Assembly: GCA_035310015.1 (NCBI GenBank)
Contig: DATGEO010000098.1
Span: 1 to 41,363, forward strand
Source of the DNA: DATGEO01 sp035310015
GTDB taxonomy: Bacteria > Chloroflexota > Dormibacteria > Dormibacterales > Dormibacteraceae
Length of the DNA: 41,363 nucleotides
Reading direction: 5' to 3'
Shown: one piece after another, positions 30,760-36,670 of the stretch
How positions within the stretch are numbered: the stretch's first letter is position 1
How the letters are laid out: the number at the start of each line of letters is the position of its first letter
Notes under the pieces: generated by a model
The model's database searches: none
Told to the model about the DNA's origin: nothing
What the model saw: only the letters and a program-made list of their open reading frames with translations
Program-made: the position numbers and the translations under genes

Positions 30760-31152
30760 ATGGCAATTCAGCAACCCGCTCCCGCTTCGACACCCGCTCC
30801 CGCACCAGTGCAGCAGACCTCGTCGATAACCGAGGAGGGCCGTTACAACTTTCGCGCGGCCGCCGTGGTGGGATTTATCGTCGGCGTCGTCGACATCTTC
30901 ATCGCGGCGCGTTTCCTCGGCAAGCTGCTAGGGGCCTCGTCGCAATCTGCGTTCGTCAGCTTCATCTACCAGGTCAGCTCGCCGCTGGTCGCACCGTTCA
31001 AAGGCATCTTCGGCAACGCCGGATCGAGCGCGAACAGCTTCGAGACCGCGTCGTTGGTGGCAATCGTCGTCTACGCGGTGATCGGCTGGGGCATCGTCAT
31101 GCTGATCAGGATCGTCACCGCACCCCGTGGCACCAAACCGGCCACCTCGTGA
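30760..31152 (+). CDS. YggT-like membrane protein
   Basis: 130 residues from ATG 30760, preceded by AAAGAGGTG; an upstream in-frame ATG at 30733 would include that ribosome site in the gene. A Pro/Ala/Gln-rich 25 residues lead to helix 1 (AAVVGFIVGVVDIFIAARFLGKLLG), a loop with FVSFIYQVSSPLVAPFKGIFG and helix 2 (ASLVAIVVYAVIGWGIVMLIRIV). The SxPL-xxPF segment between two helices is the YggT pattern. YggT proteins are linked with membrane and division-site organisation in other bacteria, without a defined reaction. It is first in a three-gene operon. Confidence 0.8.
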   Translation: MAIQQPAPASTPAPAPVQQTSSITEEGRYNFRAAAVVGFIVGVVDIFIAARFLGKLLGASSQSAFVSFIYQVSSPLVAPFKGIFGNAGSSANSFETASLVAIVVYAVIGWGIVMLIRIVTAPRGTKPATS

Positions 31153-31454
31153 CGGACGTGAAGCCGTGGCCGCAAAAATGGAGCGACGCCGCCATGCGCC
31201 GCCTCAGCTGGAGGTACGAGCGTCCCCGGTCAACGCGGTGGCCGCTGCTTGGGATGCTGGCCCTGGGGCTCGTGGCGGGCGCGGCCGTCGGCGGCTACGC
31301 CGTGTCGCAAAGATGGCGGCTGAAGAGGCTGTCCGAATACGCGCATCGCATGCGTGACCTGCGCGCCGCGATGGGCTCGCACGAAGGCGACGCTCCAACC
31401 GTAATCACGGTTCCCCGTTCGAATCACCGCCGCAAGGCGACCTCAGAGGTTTAA
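31149..31454 (+). CDS. Small single-helix membrane protein of the YggT operon
   Basis: 101 residues from GTG, which overlaps the preceding stop by GTGA. A basic aromatic N-terminus (KPWPQKWSDAAMRRLSWRYERPRSTRW) precedes one helix (PLLGMLALGLVAGAAVGGYAV) and a basic cytoplasmic-type tail. It resembles YtxH-like stress proteins only in shape. No family is recognised. Confidence 0.68.
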   Translation: MTDVKPWPQKWSDAAMRRLSWRYERPRSTRWPLLGMLALGLVAGAAVGGYAVSQRWRLKRLSEYAHRMRDLRAAMGSHEGDAPTVITVPRSNHRRKATSEV

Positions 31455-31459
31455 GGCAT

Positions 31460-31726
31460 ATGGGAATTCTGGTCTGGATAATCGTCGGCGCCATCGCCGG
31501 CTTCGTCGCCAGCAAGGTGCTCACGGGCAAAGGCATGGGACTCCTGTGGGACGTGGTGGTCGGCATCCTGGGAGCCTTCCTGGGCGGCTGGCTGGCGGGG
31601 CTCGTTGGCATCCCGGTAAGCACCGGCACGTTCACGGTCAGCGGATTGCTTGCCGCTTTCGTCGGCGCGGTCATCCTGCTGGTCGTGTTCCGGATGCTCA
31701 CCCACCGAGGGATGCTGCACACCTAG
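31460..31726 (+). CDS. GlsB/YeaQ/YmgE family small membrane protein
   Basis: 88 residues with three hydrophobic, Gly-rich helices: GILVWIIVGAIAGFVASKV, WDVVVGILGAFLGGWLAGL and FTVSGLLAAFVGAVILLVVFRM. This is the transglycosylase-associated protein pattern, whose name does not imply enzyme activity. Family members are often induced by stress. It starts 5 bases after the previous stop, with AGAGG in the gap region, and is followed by a terminator. Confidence 0.9.
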   Translation: MGILVWIIVGAIAGFVASKVLTGKGMGLLWDVVVGILGAFLGGWLAGLVGIPVSTGTFTVSGLLAAFVGAVILLVVFRMLTHRGMLHT

Positions 31727-31743
31727 AAATCACGCGTTCGTTG

Positions 31744-31781
31744 GGCCTCGTGGACTACCCCTGCGAGGCCTTTTCTTTTTT
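31744..31781 (+). terminator. Intrinsic terminator of the YggT operon
   Basis: GGCCTCG (31744-31750) pairs with CGAGGCC (31764-31770), followed by TTTTCTTTTTT. Confidence 0.88.
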
Positions 31782-31785
31782 GAGG

Positions 31786-32496
31786 TCAGCGCCGCCGCCA
31801 GACGACCTGGGATGGCGGCACCGGTGTGCCGAAGATGCGATCGATCCACGGGTCGCGCTCGGGCAGGCGGACGTCGTCTGGGTCGAATCGCTCTGCCGTC
31901 CACCCCGGTCGAGCGCCGCTCGGTGGGTTGATTGCGACGATCAGGCCGTCGGGTCGGGTCACCCGCTCGGCCTCAGCGACCACGTCAGGATCCAGGTCGA
32001 CGCTGGAGCACGATACGGTGGCGTCGGCCCAGCGATCGACCACCGGGAGCGTCTCCGCCCAGCCGGCCACAGGCGATGCCCTCGGAGCTCGCGTCCGGAG
32101 AAGGTGCAAGAGTGGGAGCGAAGGGTCGACCGCAAGCAATCGATCGGCGCTCGCGAGGTGGCGGGTGAACCGTCCCGACCCCGCGCCGATCTCGAGCACA
32201 CGACCTCGATCGGCGCCGAGCTCGTGGATCAGACCAAGGGCGTGCGGGTGAACGGGCTCGGCTGACGCCAGCGCATCCCAGAGCTCCGGGCGCAGCTGGT
32301 ACAGAAACGTCCAGAACAGTCCCCGCCGGACCCTCTCGCCGGCGTCTGCGTCGCCGGAGCGCGCCGCGACCAGCTCGCTTGCGGGTATCGAGGTCAGCGC
32401 CCTGGCCTTGCTGGCGGCGGGCAACTTCTCGATGTCCGACAGCTCGAACATCGACCAGCCCGGCGGTGCCGAGGCAACGGCCTCCTCGTAGGTCAC
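31786..32496 (-). CDS. Class I SAM-dependent methyltransferase
   Basis: 236 residues from GTG. The SAM motif is RVLEIGAGSGRFTRHL with the acidic end of strand 2 in LLAVDPSLPLLHLL. Then come WADATVSCSSVDLD and the post-motif TRPDGLIVAINPPSG. A leading ~90 residues are helical (DIEKLPAASKARAL, GLFWTFLYQLRPELWDAL). The substrate is unknown. It is divergent from the GT4 glycosyltransferase with only 17 bases between starts, so the two promoters must overlap. Confidence 0.85.
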   Translation of the reverse strand: MTYEEAVASAPPGWSMFELSDIEKLPAASKARALTSIPASELVAARSGDADAGERVRRGLFWTFLYQLRPELWDALASAEPVHPHALGLIHELGADRGRVLEIGAGSGRFTRHLASADRLLAVDPSLPLLHLLRTRAPRASPVAGWAETLPVVDRWADATVSCSSVDLDPDVVAEAERVTRPDGLIVAINPPSGARPGWTAERFDPDDVRLPERDPWIDRIFGTPVPPSQVVWRRR

Positions 32497-32501
32497 GGCC
32501 G

Positions 32502-32507
32502 TACGAT
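32502..32507 (+). promoter_or_regulatory. Probable -10 box TACGAT of a leaderless transcript
   Basis: TACGAT, then six bases (CCGGAG), then the GTG of the glycosyltransferase. CGGAGG could instead serve as a ribosome site but abuts the start codon. Confidence 0.45.
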
Positions 32508-32513
32508 CCGGAG

Positions 32514-33536
32514 GTGAGGATCGCCGTGGTCGCGTCGCCCGTGCTGCCGGTACCGGCCCCGGCGGGCGGCGCGCAGATGCTGGTGGCCGACCTCGCCCAG
32601 GGACTTGCCGGCCGCGGCCACCGGGTCACGGTGCACTGCACGGAGGGTTCGCGCATCCCCGGTGTCGAGCTTCATACCATCCCGGTGCCGGCCGGCGCGG
32701 CCCGGGCCCTCGTGATGCCCGGCGGTGGCCAGCCCGGTCGTTCGAGCGACGTGCGCGATGCGTTCGAGCGGATGTTCACGGCCGTGCGCCGCGAGCGGCC
32801 GGATGTGATCAGCTCGCATGCCTTCGACGCGGACGCGTTCGAGCTTGCGGACGGCATGCCGGCGCTGCATACGCTCCATCTTCCGCCGATAGTCGATGAC
32901 GTCACCGCCGCGGTCGCGAGGGTGGATTCGACGCGGCTCGCCACGGTCTCCCAGTCATGCCGGCGAGACTGGGCAGCCGCCGGTGTTCAGATCCCGCTCG
33001 TCCTGTTCAATGGCGTGCCCGACGCCGGCCCGTCTTTTGGGCCGGTCGAGCCCATAGCTCTCATGGCCGGCAGGATCTCGCCCGAGAAGGGATTCGAGCA
33101 CGGCATCAGCGCGGCGCGGCTCGCGGGACTGCGGCCGGTGGTGGTGGGGCCGGACTACGACCCAGGTCATCGCGCTTCGCTCTCGGGCGCGGAGTTTCGC
33201 GAGGCCGTGTCGCGACCGATGCTGAGGCAGCTCATGGCGCGCGCGGCCGTGACACTGTGCCCTGTTCGATGGAATGAGCCTTTCGGCCTGGTCGCGGCCG
33301 AGGCGCAGATGGCCGGCTGCCCGGTGGCCGCCTACCGCCGGGGCGCCATGGCTGAGGTGGTGGAGGAGGGTGTCAGCGGCTTTCTGGCTGACCCGGACTC
33401 GATGACCGGGCTCGCGGAGGCGGCGCGCAATGCGGTAGCGCTGGACAGGCGATCCGTGCGCCAGAGCGCGCTGCGGCGCCTTGCCCTGGAGCCGATGCTC
33501 GAGCGCTACGAAGCGGCGCTGCGAACGGTCGCGTGA
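32514..33536 (+). CDS. GT4-family glycosyltransferase
   Basis: 340 residues from GTG. The N-terminal Rossmann part begins RIAVVASPVLPVPAPAGGAQMLVADLAQGLAGRGHRVTV, typical of GT-B enzymes. The C-terminal part contains GRISPEKGFEHGISAARLAG and RWNEPFGLVAAEAQMAGCPVAAYRRGAMAEVV, the E-x7-E donor-binding motif. It transfers a sugar from an NDP- or GDP-sugar to an acceptor in the cytoplasm. The acceptor is unknown. Its stop overlaps the SDR start (GTGA), so the two are cotranslated. Confidence 0.9.
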   Translation: MRIAVVASPVLPVPAPAGGAQMLVADLAQGLAGRGHRVTVHCTEGSRIPGVELHTIPVPAGAARALVMPGGGQPGRSSDVRDAFERMFTAVRRERPDVISSHAFDADAFELADGMPALHTLHLPPIVDDVTAAVARVDSTRLATVSQSCRRDWAAAGVQIPLVLFNGVPDAGPSFGPVEPIALMAGRISPEKGFEHGISAARLAGLRPVVVGPDYDPGHRASLSGAEFREAVSRPMLRQLMARAAVTLCPVRWNEPFGLVAAEAQMAGCPVAAYRRGAMAEVVEEGVSGFLADPDSMTGLAEAARNAVALDRRSVRQSALRRLALEPMLERYEAALRTVA

Positions 33537-34171
33537 GCAGGCCGCTCGCGGCCGTCACCGGGGGTAGTGGCGGCATCGGCCGTGCGGTCATCGCTGAGCT
33601 CGAAGCCCGCGGGTGGCAGACTCTCTCGCTCAGCCGGCACGACGGCGTTGACGTCACCGACGAAACCGCGGTCAGGGCGGCGTTCGGCCGCGTCGACCGG
33701 CTGGACGCGCTGGTCCACTGCGCAGCCGTGCTGGTCAAGGCTCCGCTGCTCGAGCTGTCGGCGGCCGATTGGGACGCGCAGATCGACGCGAGCCTACGCG
33801 GCGCCTTCCTCTGCGCCCGCGAGGCGTTCAGGCGAATGCGGCGCGGCGGCGCGATCGTGCTCGTATCGAGCCTCTCGGGCGTCGCCGGGGCCGAAAAATT
33901 CCCAGGCATGTCCGCCTACGTCGCGGCCAAGTCCGGCCTGGCCGGCCTCAACGAAGCGCTGGCGGTGGAGGGCCGCCCGCTGGGCATCAGAGTGAACGCG
34001 ATCAGCCCCGGCGCCGTGGACACGCCGATGCTGAAGATCTCAGGGGTGGAGGGACCGCGGCTGCAGCCGGTCGAGGTGGCCAGGGTCATCGCCTGGCTTT
34101 GCTCGCCGGAGTCCTCTCCCCTGTCCGGCGCGAACTTACGTCTCGATCCGGCCTCCGACGCCGCCGAGTAG
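33533..34171 (+). CDS. Short-chain dehydrogenase/reductase
   Basis: 212 residues. The NAD(P)-binding motif is TGGSGGIG (residues 9-16), followed by VHCAAVL (NNAG equivalent), the Ser-containing strand IVLVSSLSG, the catalytic YVAAK and SPGAVDTPM after the substrate loop. It is a classical SDR of slightly short length. It is translationally coupled to the glycosyltransferase and its last 36 bases overlap the end of folE on the other strand. With folE and PTPS next door a sepiapterin-reductase-like role is conceivable but not shown by sequence. Confidence 0.88.
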   Translation: MSRPLAAVTGGSGGIGRAVIAELEARGWQTLSLSRHDGVDVTDETAVRAAFGRVDRLDALVHCAAVLVKAPLLELSAADWDAQIDASLRGAFLCAREAFRRMRRGGAIVLVSSLSGVAGAEKFPGMSAYVAAKSGLAGLNEALAVEGRPLGIRVNAISPGAVDTPMLKISGVEGPRLQPVEVARVIAWLCSPESSPLSGANLRLDPASDAAE

Positions 34172-34738
34172 GCCAAGGAACTCGGCGCGGGCGGCTTCCC
34201 CGCTCATCTCTCCGAGCGCACTGCTCGTCACCGTCACCGAGTCCGTCTTGACGACGCCACGCATCTCGACGCACAGGTGGCGCGCTGACATGACGACCGC
34301 GGCTCCGCGGGCGCCGGTGACCTCCATCACCGCCTCGGCCACCTGCTGTGTGAGACGCTCCTGCAGCTGCAGGCGGTGCGCGAACAGGTCGACCAGGCGC
34401 GGAAGCTTGCTGATGCCGATCACTTTTCCGGCGGGCAGGTAGCCGACGTGGGCGCGCCCGAAGAACGGGAGGAGGTGATGCTCGCAGGTGCTGTAGAAGG
34501 AGATGTCCCGGACCGTCACCAGGCCCGTTGAGTCGCACGCGAACAACGCATCGCCCACGACCTCGCGAGCCGTCATCGCATACCCCTCGGTCATCGTGCG
34601 CAGAGCCTCGGCGGCTCGGCGCGGGGTATCCACCAGGCCCTCGCGCGCGGGATCCTCACCCAGGTTGCGGAGCAGCTCGGCGACGGCGTCTTCGAGCAGG
34701 TCCTCATCGGACCTGGACGGTCGCGCCAGGGCGCTCAA
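34136..34738 (-). CDS. folE: GTP cyclohydrolase I
   Basis: 200 residues from TTG 34738, which overlaps the PTPS stop by TTGA. FolE hydrolyses GTP to 7,8-dihydroneopterin triphosphate, the first step of folate, biopterin and queuosine-type pathways. The zinc ligands are Cys85 and His88 (CEHHLLPF) and Cys156 (HLCVEMRG). SKLPRLVDLFAHRLQLQERLT and SSALGE are further core motifs. An upstream extension in frame would run through the PTPS gene and is rejected. The gene is the last of a Rieske-PTPS-folE operon. Confidence 0.94.
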   Translation of the reverse strand: MSALARPSRSDEDLLEDAVAELLRNLGEDPAREGLVDTPRRAAEALRTMTEGYAMTAREVVGDALFACDSTGLVTVRDISFYSTCEHHLLPFFGRAHVGYLPAGKVIGISKLPRLVDLFAHRLQLQERLTQQVAEAVMEVTGARGAAVVMSARHLCVEMRGVVKTDSVTVTSSALGEMSGEAARAEFLGLLGGVGGRIET

Positions 34739-35148
34739 GTCGCAACCACCTCGGCCGAGTTGTTCTCCGACTCGGCCACGCGAATCCGTTCCAGCTCGAC
34801 CGGAAGGAGCAGCGGCTGGAGCACGCGCCAAGCGGCCAGCGCGACATTTTCGGCCGTGGGGATCACGCCGTTCAGGAAAGGCACGTCGCGATTGAGGTGC
34901 TTGTGGTCCACGCAGTCGATGAAGTGCTCGCGAATCACGGCGTCGAGCCGCTTGAGGTTGATGATCATCCCGGTCTGAGGGTCGAGCGGTCCTCCGACGG
35001 TCACCTCCAGCACGTAGTTGTGGCCGTGCTCGCCGGCGCAGGCGCCGAAGACCTGGCGGTTGTGCTCCTCATCCCAATCGGGCCGTCGCAGGACGTGGGC
35101 CGCGGCAAACGTGACGCGTCTGGTTATCCGCGCGTTCGGTCGGTCCAT
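34735..35148 (-). CDS. 6-pyruvoyl-tetrahydropterin synthase / QueD family
   Basis: 137 residues. The zinc ligands are His18 (AAAHVL), His41 and His43 (GEHGHNY), and Cys37 is the catalytic cysteine of the CxxxHGH motif. The later VDHKHLN and PTAENVALAAW are conserved in both PTPS and QueD. The enzyme acts on dihydroneopterin triphosphate, the product of the neighbouring FolE, to make 6-pyruvoyl- or 6-carboxy-tetrahydropterin. Without queC and queE alongside, queuosine versus biopterin cannot be decided. A GAGGAGGTC ribosome site precedes the ATG. Confidence 0.92.
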   Translation of the reverse strand: MDRPNARITRRVTFAAAHVLRRPDWDEEHNRQVFGACAGEHGHNYVLEVTVGGPLDPQTGMIINLKRLDAVIREHFIDCVDHKHLNRDVPFLNGVIPTAENVALAAWRVLQPLLLPVELERIRVAESENNSAEVVAT

Positions 35149-35160
35149 GAAAAGACCTCC

Positions 35161-35439
35161 TCAGTGGAGGGGGTGAGCGAGTTTGACCTCGACCTTCCCG
35201 TGCTGCTCCCTGACCACCAGCGGTGGCTGTCCAAACCTGGCGGGTCCCCCGCGCACTCGGCCATCGCTGATCAGAAACCTGGATCCGTGCCATGGGCATT
35301 CCACACAGTCCCCTTCGAGCTTGCCCTCGTCCAGAGGACCCCCCGCGTGCGAGCACACGGCGCCGATCGCGTTCAGCACGCCACGCCGCCGCGCGGTCCG
35401 GCCCCGCACATGGCCTCGCGCGCGAATTTCGATCTCCAT
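35161..35439 (-). CDS. Short Rieske [2Fe-2S] ferredoxin
   Basis: 92 residues from ATG 35439. Cluster ligands are Cys29 and His31 (CSHAGGPLDEG) and Cys48 and His51 (CPWHGSRF). The first ~25 residues (EIEIRARGHVRGRTARRRG) replace the usual first beta strands, so the N-terminus is abnormal or shortened; the frame stays open to 35577 but with no better fit. It would carry electrons to an oxygenase or reductase. It is the first gene of the pterin cluster, 12 bases before PTPS, which is an unusual partner. Confidence 0.75.
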   Translation of the reverse strand: MEIEIRARGHVRGRTARRRGVLNAIGAVCSHAGGPLDEGKLEGDCVECPWHGSRFLISDGRVRGGPARFGQPPLVVREQHGKVEVKLAHPLH

Positions 35440-35591
35440 CAGAGCTCTTTTTCCTCGAACGCCGAGTGCAAAGGTCGGATCGGCGGTCTCGTGGCAAGAA
35501 CGCCAGGCACCCGCCTCATACCCACCGACTCCGCCAGCCGGCTGTGCAGCCCGGCGGGTAGCCAGATCTGCTCTCACGTTGCTATTCGAGG

Positions 35592-36071
35592 TTGGTCAAC
35601 TCAGCAGCGAGGCGGCTCGCAGCCGGGGCGCTGGCGGGATGTGTCGCGACGGTGTTCATGAGCGCGGTCATGCTCGGGGCCAAGCGACTCGGGTTGATGG
35701 GAGAGCTGCCGCCCGAGAAGGTCACCGCCCGCTTCCTCGATTGGACCGGCTGGCGGTCGAGGCCTCACCGCGCGCAGGACCTGATCTCCGCCGCGACGCA
35801 CCTCGGCTTCGGCGCCGCCGCCGGCGCTGTCTTTGCGGCCGTCGAGCTGCGCTCAAGACCGCCGGGTCCGGCTCTCCCTTCCGGCATCCTGTTCGGAGCC
35901 GCGGTGTGGCTGATCAGCTATCAGGGCTGGATACCGGCTCTGGAGATCATGCCTCCGCCCCACCGCGATCGCCCGGGCCGCGCGCCGTCCATGTTCGCGG
36001 CGCACCTCGTTTACGGGGCCGTCCTGGGCGCCCTCGTAGCCAGGTTCTCCGGCGCGCCAAGGCACGGCTAA
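35592..36071 (+). CDS. Membrane protein of unknown function (YagU-like shape)
   Basis: 159 residues from TTG 35592. Four hydrophobic helices: LAAGALAGCVATVFMSAVML, AATHLGFGAAAGAVFAAV, SGILFGAAVWLISYQGWIPAL and FAAHLVYGAVLGALVARF. Short loops contain PPEKVTARFLDWTG and MPPPHRDRPGR. The pattern resembles DUF1440/DUF6789-type proteins, but I do not assign a family firmly. It is divergent from the Rieske gene. Confidence 0.7.
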   Translation: MVNSAARRLAAGALAGCVATVFMSAVMLGAKRLGLMGELPPEKVTARFLDWTGWRSRPHRAQDLISAATHLGFGAAAGAVFAAVELRSRPPGPALPSGILFGAAVWLISYQGWIPALEIMPPPHRDRPGRAPSMFAAHLVYGAVLGALVARFSGAPRHG

Positions 36072-36074
36072 AGT
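36069..36074 (+). promoter_or_regulatory. Probable -10 box TAAAGT of a leaderless transcript
   Basis: TAAAGT, six bases (GAACGC), then GTG 36081. It has the same geometry as at 5583 and 32502 and overlaps the stop of the previous gene. Confidence 0.5.
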
Positions 36075-36080
36075 GAACGC

Positions 36081-36596
36081 GTGCTCAGGATCGGGGTAAA
36101 GCTCGCCCCTGGCATCACCGGGTTCGGGGAATTCGCGGCGGACGTCTCCGCGATCGAGGCTTCAGGCGCCCATTCGATCTGGCTCGCCGCAGAGCCGGCT
36201 CCGGGCGTCGATGCGCTCATGACGCTGGGCGCGCTCACCGCGATCACCCGGCGCGTCGGCCTTGGTCTGATCGCCGCCACCGCTCCGTCTCGAGAGCTCG
36301 AGCGCGCGCTCGAGGCCCTCCAGGCGATGAGCGGTGGACGGGCGCTCGGCGCCATCCAGTCCGGCGCCCGGTTGCGAGTGGCGGCCGGCATGTGGCCGGG
36401 CCCCGCGGCTGAAGTGGAGTCGTGGGAGGAAACGGACGCCGGCCAGAGCCGGGCTGACTGGCGGCAGGCGCTCGACCGGCAGGAGGAGGCCGGGCGCGCA
36501 GGGGTGATCGTGGCGTGGAGCCCACGGATCGTCGACCTGCTCCGAAACTCCGATCTCGAAGACGACCGCTCCGATCTCCAGATGTCGACCGGCTGA
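36081..36596 (+). CDS. Short luciferase-like (F420/FMN) oxidoreductase relic
   Basis: 171 residues. The beginning, LRIGVKLAPGITGFGEFAADVSAIEASGAHSIWLAAEPAPGVDALMTLGALTAITRRVGLG, matches the first strands of LLM-class TIM barrels. Full members have about 300 residues; here the strands after ALEALQAMSGGRALGAIQSG are replaced or lost, and the C-terminus has AGVIVAWSPRIVDLLRN. It probably cannot bind a whole flavin or F420 site. It could be a decaying gene or a reduced binding protein. Confidence 0.6.
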   Translation: MLRIGVKLAPGITGFGEFAADVSAIEASGAHSIWLAAEPAPGVDALMTLGALTAITRRVGLGLIAATAPSRELERALEALQAMSGGRALGAIQSGARLRVAAGMWPGPAAEVESWEETDAGQSRADWRQALDRQEEAGRAGVIVAWSPRIVDLLRNSDLEDDRSDLQMSTG

Positions 36597-36605
36597 CCTT
36601 GGAAG

Positions 36606-36634
36606 TTGACAGGAGCCACGACCTGGACTAGGTT
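36606..36634 (+). promoter_or_regulatory. Sigma-70 promoter of the formate dehydrogenase operon
   Basis: TTGACA (36606-36611), a 17-bp spacer, TAGGTT (36629-36634). The predicted leader is about 30 bases before GTG 36671. Confidence 0.75.
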
Positions 36635-36670
36635 CGACAGAGACCGTTCGGACGTGTACGGGGGAATTCC

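Noticed and set aside
32479..33536. Glycosyltransferase beginning at the upstream ATG 32379
   Set aside because: That extension runs through the methyltransferase gene on the other strand and has Arg/Ser/Thr filler; the Rossmann start RIAVVASP fits GTG 32514.
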